DNA from: Anabaena subtropica FACHB-260
GTDB taxonomy: Bacteria > Cyanobacteriota > Cyanobacteriia > Cyanobacteriales > Nostocaceae
Length of the DNA: 64,000 nucleotides
Assembly (NCBI RefSeq): GCF_014697105.1
Contig: NZ_JACJRF010000013.1
Location: 1-64,000 of the forward strand
Direction: 5' to 3'
A program made the position numbers and the translations under genes. Positions 28,754 to 38,459 of the stretch are shown piece by piece; position 1 is the first letter of the stretch; each line of letters opens with the position of its first letter. The notes beneath the pieces were generated by a model that did not search any database, was not told where the DNA came from, and worked only from the letters and a program-made list of their open reading frames with translations.

Positions 28754-29794
28754 TTATAAGGCTACTAGTTGTGATTCTATATCTGCTGAGTTTAAATCAC
28801 GACCGATAAAAACTAAACGAGTTTGCCTTGCTTCTTGTGGCTGCCAAGGGCGATCATAAAATTTATCAAATCGGTTGCCTACCCCTTGCATTACTAGGCG
28901 CATGGGTTTATTGGGGACTGCTACAAAGCCTTTAATTCGGTAAATTTCTTGTTGAGTGGTCAGTGTCTGCAATTGTGCTTGCAATTTTTCTGGGTCAAAG
29001 TCCCGGTCTAAAATTAGGTGAGTTGAGGTGATATCTTCGTCGTGGTCGTGGTCTTCTTCGGTGTCGTGATGACTGGGACGGCTATCTAAGTTGTCTTCTA
29101 CTGCTGCCTGGAATCCCAATAGTATAGATGGATCAAGTTGACCGCGATCGCTTTCTACTATTTTCACTACTCTAGGCAATTCTTGCTTGACTAATTCTTC
29201 AACTTGTGATTTTGTTTCTGCATCGATCAAATCAGTTTTGCTTAACACCACCAAATCTGCACAAGCTAGTTGGTCTTCAAACAGTTCTTGCAATGGTGTT
29301 TCGTGTTCTAGACTATCATCAGCTTGACGTTGAGCGGCGATCGCTTCTAAATCACTCGCAAACGTCCCTGATGCTACAGCTGCACAATCTACCACTGTCA
29401 CCACAGCATCCACTGTTGCGGCGTTGCGGATTTCTTGCCAGCGAAAGGCTTTTACCAATGGTTTGGGTAAAGCTAAACCAGAGGTTTCAATCACAATACA
29501 GTCAATGCTATCTCGGCGTTTGAGTAACGCTTGCATCGTCGGGTAAAACTCTTCTTGGACGGTGCAGCATAGACAGCCATTCGTTAATTCAAAAATATTA
29601 TTCCCGCCATCCTCATCTTCGGGACAAATTTGGCAGGATTTCAACAAATCGCCATCTATACCAAGTTCGCCAAATTCGTTGACTAAAACTGCTATGCGGC
29701 GGCCTTGGTTATTTTGGAGTAGGTGGCGAATTAGGCTGGTTTTTCCACTACCTAAAAAGCCTGTAATCACGGTGACTGGAATTTTTTTAGCCAT
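28754..29794 (-). CDS. CobW/COG0523 family metal-chaperone GTPase
   Basis: This 346-residue G3E GTPase has Walker A GFLGSGKT at 12-19, the CxCC metal motif GCLCC at 73-77, Walker B/switch VIETSGLALP, and the base-recognition motif SKTDLID. A His/Asp/Glu-rich loop (HHDTEEDHDHDED, about 241-253) precedes the CobW C-terminal domain. This layout is typical of zinc or cobalt insertases (ZNG1/YeiR/CobW type). An extra pair of Cys lies at CQICPEDED. No cobalamin gene is adjacent, so zinc handling is more likely than B12 synthesis, but this is inference. No convincing Zur box was seen. Confidence 0.87.
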   Translation of the reverse strand: MAKKIPVTVITGFLGSGKTSLIRHLLQNNQGRRIAVLVNEFGELGIDGDLLKSCQICPEDEDGGNNIFELTNGCLCCTVQEEFYPTMQALLKRRDSIDCIVIETSGLALPKPLVKAFRWQEIRNAATVDAVVTVVDCAAVASGTFASDLEAIAAQRQADDSLEHETPLQELFEDQLACADLVVLSKTDLIDAETKSQVEELVKQELPRVVKIVESDRGQLDPSILLGFQAAVEDNLDSRPSHHDTEEDHDHDEDITSTHLILDRDFDPEKLQAQLQTLTTQQEIYRIKGFVAVPNKPMRLVMQGVGNRFDKFYDRPWQPQEARQTRLVFIGRDLNSADIESQLVAL

Positions 29795-30625
29795 TATTTA
29801 AGTAATTCAACAGAATCAAGAAAGTCAGGACTGATATGATGAAAATATTAGAGACTATAGCAATCCTACCTGAGTTCTGATAATTGCAAGACGTAGACAC
29901 CCAAATTTTGCCAAATTCAGAATTCTATTTTCAGTAAAAATATTTAAATCTTTTTAATTAGAATCCTTGAGAGAAAATAAACCAACGAGATGATCTGACG
30001 TAACTCATTACGCTTGATTTACTAAGTTAGTCATACCATTCCACGATGAATATTAGGTGAGTGATTTTCTGGAAATCTCCTCATCGCTCTTGATGAATAA
30101 ATTAGGAAAAAATCTCATGTATTCAATTTATATTGTGTAAACAGCATTATAAATTATTAAAGAGTGAGAGATTTTTATATTTAAAAACCACTTTTAAATA
30201 TAAAAAATCTCTCACGATAATTCATGCGTATTAAATTTTAAAATTTAAATGAAATTTAACATAAAATTTAAAGATTTGATGAACACTCAGTGAAACCCCC
30301 AAAAAAACCTAACCGTAAAGCTACAATACGAATTGGAGAATAGAAAGCATCATTTAAAACACATAAAAGAATCTGTATGTATTAAAGATTGTATTCATAA
30401 AGCATATAAAGCCTAATATTTTGCAATTGCACATACGGAAACATCTGTTGATTCAGATGTGTCTCTATAGTTTTAGGTATAAAAAGTAAATATGTATTAT
30501 CCCTTATAATTATTGTAGAACTAGGTTTCCAACACACATCAGGAAGTTTTATATCACTATCTAACTAACTATTCAAACATATCCAATGATTTCAGGTTAA
30601 CTTCATAAAAATTACTGAATAAATC
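29795..30625. other. 831-bp AT-rich spacer before the GT4 gene
   Basis: No coding region is supported. The notable structure is the long inverted repeat at 30164-30215. The rest is highly AT-rich, with A/T homopolymer runs. The 330 bp before the glycosyltransferase ATG probably contain its promoter, and a long 5' untranslated leader is possible. Confidence 0.5.
30164..30215. repeat. Long AT-rich inverted repeat
   Basis: GTGAGAGATTTTTATATTT on the left pairs with the reverse complement on the right (ending AATCTCTCAC). It gives a stem of about 22 bp with one unpaired base and a 6-nt loop. It is isolated, 411 bp before the nearest downstream gene and 369 bp from the CobW start. It could be a terminator, a degenerate MITE or a protein-binding cruciform. 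Confidence 0.6.
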
Positions 30626-31909
30626 ATGCACATTCTTATCTACTCTTACAACTATTATCCAGAGCCAATTGGCATTGCACCTTTAATGACTGAACTGGCC
30701 GAGGGTTTAGCACAAAGAGGACATCAGGTGCGGGTGATTACAGGAATGCCTAACTATCCCCAACGAGAAATTTATGATGGATATAAAGGTAAGTGGTACG
30801 TTACAGAACAAAAGAATGGTGTGACGATCCAGCGCAGTTACCTACGGATTAAATCCAAACCTAACCTGTTAGATAGATTGTTACTAGAGTTAAGTTTTAT
30901 CTTCACTAGCTTGCCACAAGCCTTTAACGGCAAAAGACCAGACTTGATTTTGTTAACAGTACCCCCACTACTTGTTTCACTACCAGCAAGCTTTCTTGGT
31001 TGGTTTTTTAAGTGTCCTGTGGTGTTAAATGTACAAGACATTTTACCCGAAGCAGCAGTGCGTGTCGGACTGATGACCAATAAATTAATGATTCGCTTTT
31101 GCGAAATTATAGAAAAATTTGCCTATAGAAATGCTACCAAGATTAGTGTCATCGCTGATGGCTTCCGTGAGAATTTAGTACATAAAGGAGTAAGTGCCAA
31201 AAAGATTGTTTGTATTCCCAATTGGGTCAATGTTAATTTTATCCGTCCCTTGGCAAAGAATAATTCTTGGAGAACCGTTCATCAGCTAGATGGTAAATTT
31301 GTGGTGATGTACTCTGGTAACATCGCCCTAACACAAGGTTTAGAGACGGTAATAGCCGCAGCTGCTTATCTGCGTCACATTCCAGATATTAGTTTTGTGA
31401 TTATAGGCGAATCAACAGCTTTATCCCGATTACAAAAACATTGTCTATCTTGTGGTGCAGATAATGTTTTGCTTTTACCATTGCAGCCAAGAGAACAGCT
31501 ACCGCAAATGTTAGCGGCGGCTGATGTCAGCTTAATTGTGCAGAAAAGCAACGTCATTGCCTTCAATATGCCCTCTAAGATACCACTAGCATTGGCTTCA
31601 GGCCGTCCGATTGTGGGTTCAGTACCAGCAACTGGTACAGCAGCCAAAGTCATTAGAGAAAGTGGCGGCGGTATGATTGTGGAGCCGGAATCACCAGAAG
31701 CATTAGCAGCAGCAGTGTTAGATATATATAATAATTCGGCACTAGCAACAAAATTAGGCAACCAAGGTAGAAAATTCGCAGAAGAAAATTTTTCCTTTGA
31801 GCAAGCTATTGAGCAATATGAGGAGTTATTTTTTGAGTTATTAGGTAAGAAGAGACCAAAACTCACTCGTGTAGCACAATCCAATCAGAAAAAATCTGTT
31901 AAGATTTAA
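30626..31909 (+). CDS. Glycosyltransferase family 4 (WcaI/WbuB type)
   Basis: This 427-residue retaining glycosyltransferase has a GT-B fold. The N-terminal domain has HILIYSYNYYPEPIGIAP and the G-rich acceptor loop. The C-terminal donor domain shows VMYSGNIALTQGLETVI and the NMPSKIPLALASGRPIVGSV nucleotide-sugar binding region, with the ExxxxE-type acid pair in EPESPEALA. WcaI/WbuB relatives add fucose-like sugars to exopolysaccharide. The deacetylase gene follows after 30 bp, suggesting a small exopolysaccharide operon. The substrate is unknown. Confidence 0.85.
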   Translation: MHILIYSYNYYPEPIGIAPLMTELAEGLAQRGHQVRVITGMPNYPQREIYDGYKGKWYVTEQKNGVTIQRSYLRIKSKPNLLDRLLLELSFIFTSLPQAFNGKRPDLILLTVPPLLVSLPASFLGWFFKCPVVLNVQDILPEAAVRVGLMTNKLMIRFCEIIEKFAYRNATKISVIADGFRENLVHKGVSAKKIVCIPNWVNVNFIRPLAKNNSWRTVHQLDGKFVVMYSGNIALTQGLETVIAAAAYLRHIPDISFVIIGESTALSRLQKHCLSCGADNVLLLPLQPREQLPQMLAAADVSLIVQKSNVIAFNMPSKIPLALASGRPIVGSVPATGTAAKVIRESGGGMIVEPESPEALAAAVLDIYNNSALATKLGNQGRKFAEENFSFEQAIEQYEELFFELLGKKRPKLTRVAQSNQKKSVKI

Positions 31910-31939
31910 CCTCCACAACGAAGGTAAGGGTTAGTCAAA

Positions 31940-32638
31940 ATGCAGCTAGCTCCTCTGTTTCCTATTGTTCATCGGATTCTACAACCGACTTTTCCTGGCT
32001 GTCTCTGGAGTGGCGATCGCACTTGTAAAGCGATCGCCTTAACTTTTGATGATGGCCCCCATCCCCAATACACCCCCGAAGTATTAGCAGTCTTAGATCG
32101 CTACAACATCACTGCTAGCTTTTTTTTGTTAGGTGCTTGTGTCAACAGTTCCCCAAGTATTGCTCAAGCAATATGCGATCGCGGTCACTGGATAGGCTTG
32201 CACGGGTACGATCATCGCTCTTTCCCAATGCTATCGCCAATCGAACTCAAAGAGAGTTTAGAAAAAACCCAATTAGCCATATACACTGCTTGTAACCTCT
32301 CTCCTGAAAAAGTGCGCGATGTTAGGCCTCCCAACGGATTATTTACACCCAAAACCTTAAATTTATTCCAACAGTGGAAATATCGTCCAGTCATGTGGAG
32401 TGTTGTTCCAGAAGACTGGGTGAGGCCAGGAGTTACCGAAGTAGTACAGCGCGTTCTCAAGCAAGTACAAAACGGCTCACTGATTGTTCTACACGATGGT
32501 GCTTGTGGTGGACAAGATGTAGCTGCAACAATTCAAGTCCTGATTCCGCAACTGCTACAACAAGGTTACAAATTTATTAGTGTTGATGCTTTATGGCAAC
32601 AATTCAACACTAGTCAATTGGTAATTGGTAATAGATAA
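31940..32638 (+). CDS. Polysaccharide deacetylase (NodB/CE4 family)
   Basis: This 232-residue NodB-homology protein is predicted to remove N- or O-acetyl groups from a polysaccharide. CE4 motifs are visible: motif 1 TFDDGPH at 35-41 with the two Asp, motif 2 HGYDHRSFP with HxxxH-like metal His, motif 3 VRPPNG, motif 4 with WSVVPEDWVRPG and motif 5 IVLHDG. No clear signal peptide is seen. It follows the GT4 gene by 30 bp and probably modifies the same glycan. Confidence 0.9.
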   Translation: MQLAPLFPIVHRILQPTFPGCLWSGDRTCKAIALTFDDGPHPQYTPEVLAVLDRYNITASFFLLGACVNSSPSIAQAICDRGHWIGLHGYDHRSFPMLSPIELKESLEKTQLAIYTACNLSPEKVRDVRPPNGLFTPKTLNLFQQWKYRPVMWSVVPEDWVRPGVTEVVQRVLKQVQNGSLIVLHDGACGGQDVAATIQVLIPQLLQQGYKFISVDALWQQFNTSQLVIGNR

Positions 32639-32720
32639 CAAGAAAATCCAAACGAACAACTACCAATTACCGAGCAGAGCGCCAGTAATTGGTCGGAGGT
32701 AGTAATTTTAATTTTGAGCG

Positions 32721-33068
32721 CTAGAAACTGATTTCGGGTGCTTTTGGCTGTTGAGAAAACCCAGCCTCAGAACTATTAACGAAAGTAGCCTCTTCGGTTC
32801 CTAAAAGATGATGAATTTCACTTAAAGACGTTGGTTTAGTTACAGATTCTTCTGTCAATTCATCTTTGTAATCAATTAGGTCATCTACTTGACAATTCAA
32901 CGCTTTACAAAACCTAATAATTCTTTCAATATGCTCTGTTCCAGTCCGGCCACTTTCCCAGTTTTGAATAGTGCTTTCAGTCACACCAACAAGACGGGAC
33001 AGTTCCAACTGAGTTAGTCCTGCTTTCTCCCGCAACAAAGCGATCCTTGGTTTTGGCTTTTGTTTCAC
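32721..33068 (-). CDS. XRE-family helix-turn-helix regulator
   Basis: This 115-residue DNA-binding protein has a Cro/C1-type HTH at about 8-66: LREKAGLTQLELSRLVGVTE, then STIQNWESGR. The C-terminal ~45 residues are polar and carry no known domain. It is transcribed alone on the minus strand, convergent with the deacetylase gene 83 bp away. The upstream spacer holds a MITE-like element. It could regulate itself or a neighbour; nothing in the sequence identifies its target. Confidence 0.82.
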   Translation of the reverse strand: MKQKPKPRIALLREKAGLTQLELSRLVGVTESTIQNWESGRTGTEHIERIIRFCKALNCQVDDLIDYKDELTEESVTKPTSLSEIHHLLGTEEATFVNSSEAGFSQQPKAPEISF

Positions 33069-33632
33069 AGCTACAGCACTTTAATCTTACCTATAGTCGT
33101 AGATCCTAGCACTAAAGAAAACCTGCACCATCAAATTACAAAAAAAAATTTAGCCTCATCTCTTCTTTAAGAAATAAAATTTGTCGTCAGAATTCAGAAT
33201 CCAGAATCCCGAAGTCAGAATTAAGCAGAGTTTGACAACCCATCTGAATAGTTGTTAAAAACCTAAATGCTATAGATTCCTTATTTACTAAATGATTCTA
33301 AGCACTGACTCCTTATTTATGAAATATTACCATTTGTTAAAATATCTTAATGTAAATTTCAATTTGATGAAGAAAATATTATCTCAAACTCCGAAACCGT
33401 AAACAGAGAACTTTCATTAAATTAGTACCTACGTTTAATGTGAATTAGTCTTGAAACCCTTGTAATTCTGTACGTATTCACAAAACTGTGATTTTGAGTG
33501 AGTCTTGAAACTCTTGTGGGATAAGAGGCGTTGCTAATTCACATCAGGCGTTACCTACTCTTCGACAGAAAAGCATACCAATGGCAAAATTCATCAAAAT
33601 TTATTTACAGTTTTTTAAGAGAAAAATTTTTA
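33069..33632. other. Spacer with MITE-like element C
   Basis: These 564 bp are AT-rich without supported genes. They contain the MITE-like element at 33429-33555. Just right of the XRE start is a run of A (about 33141-33150). The XRE promoter should lie in 33075-33180. Confidence 0.45.
33429..33555. mobile_element. MITE-like element (family C)
   Basis: The ends ACGTTTAATGTGAATTAG (33431-33448) and the reverse complement of 33534-33551, ACGCCTGATGTGAATTAG, match at 15 of 18 positions. Inside, AGTCTTGAAACCCTTGT and AGTCTTGAAACTCTTGT are direct repeats (33447-33463 and 33501-33517). A solo end with the same motif occurs at 60110-60127. It has no coding capacity. Confidence 0.55.
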
Positions 33633-34082
33633 TTAACTAGATATAGTCGCCTGTAACTGACTTTCTAACTTAATACGCAACCACAAGTCAGTAAATGACC
33701 AGATGTAAAATTGATTAGCAACTGCCAGAAAATTTTCCTGTTTATTAGTAACAATTGCATCTAATTGGTAATGGCTAAGACAAGCTAACTCTACAGCAGA
33801 TTCAAAGTCTTTTAAGGGAAAATAACGTGCTTTCTGTAGCAAATCTTGATTAATAGCACAAATATGGATTTGTTCTTGCAACCACTCAACTATGACTTCA
33901 GGAATCTTACGATTTTTTAAACAACAAGTATAAGTAGAAACTTTTTGTAAACCAACATCTGTTAAATATAACCGAATCGATGGATGTAAATTCTCTAATA
34001 GTTCTCTGACATCTTCAGCAGATTCAGTGCGATTCATGACACTATCTAGTATTAAGTCGGTATCAAATAAAATTTTGAACAT
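33633..34082 (-). CDS. PIN-domain protein, putative ribonuclease
   Basis: This 149-residue PIN-like protein has an N-terminal KILFDTDLILD with the first acidic residue and a central ESAVELACLSHYQLDAIVTNK, the typical second half with conserved Asp/Glu. PIN proteins cut RNA and many are VapC-type toxins. No small antitoxin gene is visible directly upstream, where a GAGGTGA ribosome binding site precedes the ATG by a few bases. It may be an orphan toxin or a housekeeping nuclease-like protein. Extra Cys in TCCLKNR are unusual. Confidence 0.7.
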   Translation of the reverse strand: MFKILFDTDLILDSVMNRTESAEDVRELLENLHPSIRLYLTDVGLQKVSTYTCCLKNRKIPEVIVEWLQEQIHICAINQDLLQKARYFPLKDFESAVELACLSHYQLDAIVTNKQENFLAVANQFYIWSFTDLWLRIKLESQLQATISS

Positions 34083-34656
34083 TTTTCACCTCACATTTAA
34101 GATCAGCAGTACACTGCCAAAAGCGAGTGGACTCAATTTATTGGGCATTGCTACTGCTTCAGTTTTGTCAATAAAGTAGTTTTGCTGTCTAGCCAGGAAA
34201 ACGGAAGTCATTAGCTAAGTAAGGACATTGTTAGATACAACCTGTAAGAACCTGATTTCGGTAACGATACCAAATTCAATAAAAATTTAGAGACGGGGAA
34301 AAATACCACAAGCTATCTGATGAGGTGAGTAGAATGCAGAAAACATAAGTATACTAGGGCATAATTGTCGTTTTTTATACTAAATATTAAAAGATAGCAA
34401 AAAAATTAAATCTGGAAACCTAGATAAAATTTTGCTTTCTTCCCTGCGGGGCGCTACGCGAAAATTTTGTCTTGATATTACCCTTTATCCAGCTAAGTTC
34501 CATAATTAATATTTATGTTTAAATAATTACCTGATGAGACACGAACTACCACTCAACTCACAGTAACCAGAGATGACGAGATATGATTATTAGTAGTTCC
34601 AAACTAAAATAAAAGTCACTAATTAATAGTATTCGTACTCAGCAATCAGCAAGTTT
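34083..34656. other. Spacer between PIN gene and pxcA
   Basis: There is no supported gene in 574 bp. Around 34424-34475 a short imperfect palindrome flanks the GC-rich motif CCCTGCGGGGCGCTACGCG (AAAATTTTGC... / ...GCGAAAATTTT). It is a repeat type also seen in degenerate form near 2230 and 53935. Confidence 0.45.
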
Positions 34657-36045
34657 TTATTCATTCATATTACGGTATGTAGCGACTGCGGAAGGCGATA
34701 TGCGGTTGAGGTAACGGAAAATCCAATATTTAAAGATAGTATCTAAAATTACAGGGAAAGTCGCAATAAATAAGAAGATAAATTCTCTATTAGCTGGTAA
34801 TCCCCAGTGGCGGGATAAACCTTCCAAAATCACTTCCCAACCATGAGGAGAGTGAAATCCTACAAATACATCAGTAAACAAAATAATGATAAATGCTTTG
34901 GCACTATCACTTAAACCGTAGACGACATTATCAAAAAATTCCTTAAGTACCATAATCGAAGGCTTGCTAACCAGCAGCAACCAAATGAATGTAGCAACAG
35001 AAAAGATATCGGCAAAAACATTTTTAATTGCATTAGAACTTTCACCGCGAAATTCTGCTGCAAGTTCTTGAGCTTTTTCTCTCATTTGAGTTTCTATGGC
35101 TTCAGGAGAAAGGGGAGGTGCATTACTAATAAAATTTTCAAATTTAATTCTTTCTTCAAACCTTTGTAGCGTCAATAATGCTTCTTCCTCCATCTCTGAA
35201 TTCAAAAATATCTGTTCTGTTTCCGCAGATTTAAAATTATCGATAATTGGCCCAATAACTAAGGCTTTTGTTAACTGATGGGTTAAAAGAGGTACTATAA
35301 TTAGGAGTAAAATAAATCTAATAGATATGATACTTCTTTTCTGAGCTTGCCGGAAGTTATTAACAACATCTTGTTCGGCGTTTGGATCTAATTCAATTTG
35401 CAAACGGCCAATAGTACTTAAGATAGAACGAGGTAAAATACCTGTTGTATCTGCTTTTCCCCGTGCCTTCTTATGACGTTCTGTTTTGGGTTTGGCTAAT
35501 TGTGGTGGTGATGTTGGTGTGTAGGTGCGTTCGACTAAATTATTCTTATTAATTTCATTAGTTCTTAAGGCAGAGGTGAGTGACTGATCATCAGATGGTG
35601 TTGAGTCAGAGGTGCTAATCTGTGAGGATGAAATTCCAGATGAAGAAAATATTTCATTGATGGTATATTTTGAAATAATTTCATCAATGAATTTTAATTT
35701 TTCTAAAGTTACTGAGGGACTGGGATATTCTATACCTGCTTTACGAGCAGCCTGTTGGTTAGATTCATTAGAGAACCAACGACTGAAGCGAAATTCAGTG
35801 AGCCGCATTCTAGCTGTTTTTAATTGTTGGGCTAAATCAGACTCAAAATAATCCATCACACTGTTGCTGTATATGGCTAAATTGAAGTCTATTTTGTTAC
35901 CATTAAAGTATTCATCTTCGATGGCTTTAATATTTAATGCAGCTTTATAAGCTTCTTCTAGAGAACGTTCTGGAGTACGTAAATACCAGCGATAAGCAGA
36001 CAGCAGAAAAGGATAAAATTTTTCGCTAAAAATAGAATTTCTCAT
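34657..36045 (-). CDS. pxcA: Proton extrusion protein PxcA (CemA/CotA family)
   Basis: PxcA is a membrane protein needed for light-induced proton extrusion and related to the chloroplast envelope protein CemA. The 462-residue protein has a soluble, Ser/Thr-rich N-terminal half and a CemA domain in the C-terminal half. Hydrophobic segments lie at about 238-260, 344-362, 385-402 and 430-450. The typical end is FKYWIFRYLNRISPSAVATYRNMNE, a conserved tail. It is divergent from the helicase-like gene, with 95 bp between starts. Confidence 0.92.
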   Translation of the reverse strand: MRNSIFSEKFYPFLLSAYRWYLRTPERSLEEAYKAALNIKAIEDEYFNGNKIDFNLAIYSNSVMDYFESDLAQQLKTARMRLTEFRFSRWFSNESNQQAARKAGIEYPSPSVTLEKLKFIDEIISKYTINEIFSSSGISSSQISTSDSTPSDDQSLTSALRTNEINKNNLVERTYTPTSPPQLAKPKTERHKKARGKADTTGILPRSILSTIGRLQIELDPNAEQDVVNNFRQAQKRSIISIRFILLLIIVPLLTHQLTKALVIGPIIDNFKSAETEQIFLNSEMEEEALLTLQRFEERIKFENFISNAPPLSPEAIETQMREKAQELAAEFRGESSNAIKNVFADIFSVATFIWLLLVSKPSIMVLKEFFDNVVYGLSDSAKAFIIILFTDVFVGFHSPHGWEVILEGLSRHWGLPANREFIFLFIATFPVILDTIFKYWIFRYLNRISPSAVATYRNMNE

Positions 36046-36140
36046 TGTAAATAGTCAACCGTAATTCTTGATTAATCAGAGTTCATTAACTTTAAATTAA
36101 CGCAAAAAATATACTAGCAAATCTGTTCAGGAGATATTTT

Positions 36141-38363
36141 GTGCTTTCTCATTCTATTTGGATTGTTGGTAGTAGCCGCAGTGGTAAGACTACTTATTTG
36201 GTGGAAAACTTTTGTGACTGGGTACAAAAGAGAAGCCGAGTTCATGAACTATTTTATACCAAAAAAGCCAAATTAAATCCCAGCAGTTCCGTACCTCTAT
36301 CTTTCGATGTTCAACAAGCCAAACCCGGAGTTTTAGTTTTGTCTGCGAATGATGATAATCGTCGAGAATTGGGTGACAAAATTGTTACTAATACACAAGG
36401 AAAATACCCAATTCGGGTGAAAACTCCATTAGGTTTTTTTCAAGATGACGTTATTTTATTTTGGCCTTTACTGATTCAATTGTTAAATCTAAAGGCACAA
36501 TTTCCTGTAAGATTGCGCCCAGAAACTGAGCAAGAACTGGCAACGAAACTCTGGCGTTCTCAGTTAGATGAGGAAACCTTACGGCGTGCGGGAGTGAATG
36601 AGTATCGCTTGGTGAGACGCATTTTGGACGTGATGCAACTAGCTGCTTACAGTGGTACACCTTGCGAAGATATTGCTCAGGTTTTGGAAACAGGGTTAGA
36701 GGATAATAATGTCAATTTAGAGCCAGAATTTTTGGCATCTTTATTACTAGATTGGCGTAATTGGTGCTTAGATAGGGGGTTACTAACCTATGGCATTATT
36801 ACTGAACTCTATAGTCAGCACTTGTTAACCAATGAAAATTATCAGCAACATCTAACGGCAAGATATCAGGCGGTGCTAGCTGATGATGTAGATGAATATC
36901 CGGGTGTGGTGCGGAATTTATTTGAGTTGTTGTTAGATCAAGGTGCGATCGCCGCTTTTAGTTATAATCCTGATGGTGGTGTGCGGTTGGGATTAGGAGC
37001 CGATCCTGAATACATGGCAGGTTTAGCTAAACGCTGTCAAGTAAAGACTTTGGTGGGAGTAGCAGCAGAATCTTTGGTAGATAGGCTAGTGATGCCAATA
37101 GTAGAATCACTCACTGAACCAATGCTATTGTCTTGTTTACCATCCGTCGTGGAGTCAATTCAAACCACATCCCGCGCTCAATTGTTACGACAAACAGCCC
37201 AGGTAATTGTCAAAGCTATCCAATCGGGAGAAGTACAACCAGAACAGGTGGCGATTATTGCCCCTGGTTTAGATGCGATCGCTCGTTATACACTAACAGA
37301 AATCCTTACTAAGCAAAATATCCCAGTTGAATCCCTCAACGACCAACGCCCCTTAATCAGTTCACCAGTCATCAGAGCATTACTTACCATGCTGGCACTA
37401 GTTTATCCGGGTTTAGGACGCTTAGTAGACAGGGATGCTGTTGCAGAGATGTTGGTTGTCTTAAGTAGAAAACCAGAAACTCCAGAAACCCCTACCCCAC
37501 TTCCTATTCTCCACTCCCCACTCACCACTAAAATCGACCCAGTACGAGCAGGATTAATCGCTGATTACTGCTTTGTCCCCCATCCCGAAAACCCCAACTT
37601 GCTCCCGGTGACAACCTTTGAACGTTGGGATCGCATTGGTTATGCAGCCACCATAGCCTATGGTGAAATATTACAGTGGTTAGAACAACAGCGATCGCAA
37701 CAAGAACTACGCCTAATTCCCAGCCCCATTTCCCTGTTAGATAGAGCAATTCAGCGCTTTTTGTGGAATGGCAGCAACCTACCCTATGATCAGTTGGCAG
37801 CACTACGAGAATTACTGGAAACTGCCCAGCACTATTGGGAAATTGACACTAGACTACGGCAAAATAGGGGCAGGGAACAGGGAGTAGGGGAGGAATTTCT
37901 GACTCAACCGTCAATAGTCAACGATTCCATCGCTGAATTTATTCAACTGCTCCGGCGGGGAACTATTACAGCTAACCCTTATCCTCTACGTCCCATTGGT
38001 TCCATTAAAAAAGCTGTCACCCTAGCAACTATATTCCAATACCGTTCTAGTAGAAGATTTCACCACTGGCATTTTTGGCTAGATGCTGGTTCACCTTTGT
38101 GGGCAAAAGGTGGCGCAGCTACCTTATTTGGTGCGCCGTTTTTCTTACAAGACAGGTTGGGACAGCCTTGGACAGCAGAAGATGAAAAATTAGCAGAACA
38201 AACTCGACTGCAAAGAATTTTGACTGATTTACTATCTCGTGTATCAAAGAAAATTTATCTTTGTCACAGTGATTTAACAGTGAATGGACAAGAGCAACTG
38301 GGGCCGATGTTACCCTTAGTCCATGCTTCTCTATCAATGGAGATGGAAACTACTGATAGTTGA
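36141..38363 (+). CDS. Degenerate SF1 helicase (UvrD/AddB-like) protein
   Basis: This 740-residue protein has Walker A GSSRSGKTTYL at about 10-20 and a Walker-B-like LADDVDEYPG near 249-258. A region around 370-430 (QVAIIAPGLDAIARYTLTEI, then SSPVIRALLTMLA) resembles the second RecA-like half of UvrD/AddB helicases. Motif III is weak and no nuclease motif is seen. Two stretches look like intergenic repeats taken into the gene: TPETPTPLPILHSPLTTK near 453-470 and QNRGREQGVGEEF near 573-586. A role in DNA repair is possible but unproven, and it may have lost helicase activity. Confidence 0.6.
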   Translation: MLSHSIWIVGSSRSGKTTYLVENFCDWVQKRSRVHELFYTKKAKLNPSSSVPLSFDVQQAKPGVLVLSANDDNRRELGDKIVTNTQGKYPIRVKTPLGFFQDDVILFWPLLIQLLNLKAQFPVRLRPETEQELATKLWRSQLDEETLRRAGVNEYRLVRRILDVMQLAAYSGTPCEDIAQVLETGLEDNNVNLEPEFLASLLLDWRNWCLDRGLLTYGIITELYSQHLLTNENYQQHLTARYQAVLADDVDEYPGVVRNLFELLLDQGAIAAFSYNPDGGVRLGLGADPEYMAGLAKRCQVKTLVGVAAESLVDRLVMPIVESLTEPMLLSCLPSVVESIQTTSRAQLLRQTAQVIVKAIQSGEVQPEQVAIIAPGLDAIARYTLTEILTKQNIPVESLNDQRPLISSPVIRALLTMLALVYPGLGRLVDRDAVAEMLVVLSRKPETPETPTPLPILHSPLTTKIDPVRAGLIADYCFVPHPENPNLLPVTTFERWDRIGYAATIAYGEILQWLEQQRSQQELRLIPSPISLLDRAIQRFLWNGSNLPYDQLAALRELLETAQHYWEIDTRLRQNRGREQGVGEEFLTQPSIVNDSIAEFIQLLRRGTITANPYPLRPIGSIKKAVTLATIFQYRSSRRFHHWHFWLDAGSPLWAKGGAATLFGAPFFLQDRLGQPWTAEDEKLAEQTRLQRILTDLLSRVSKKIYLCHSDLTVNGQEQLGPMLPLVHASLSMEMETTDS

Positions 38364-38459
38364 AAAAATAACGAGTGATGGGCTACGCCACACCATAGGT
38401 GAACGCACAACACTTAAAATATTAAGTAAATTAAATATGTATATCAAGACTCAAAATCA

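Noticed and set aside
29795-29900. Zur box in front of the CobW-like gene
   Set aside because: AT-rich near-matches exist but none keeps the needed dyad symmetry.
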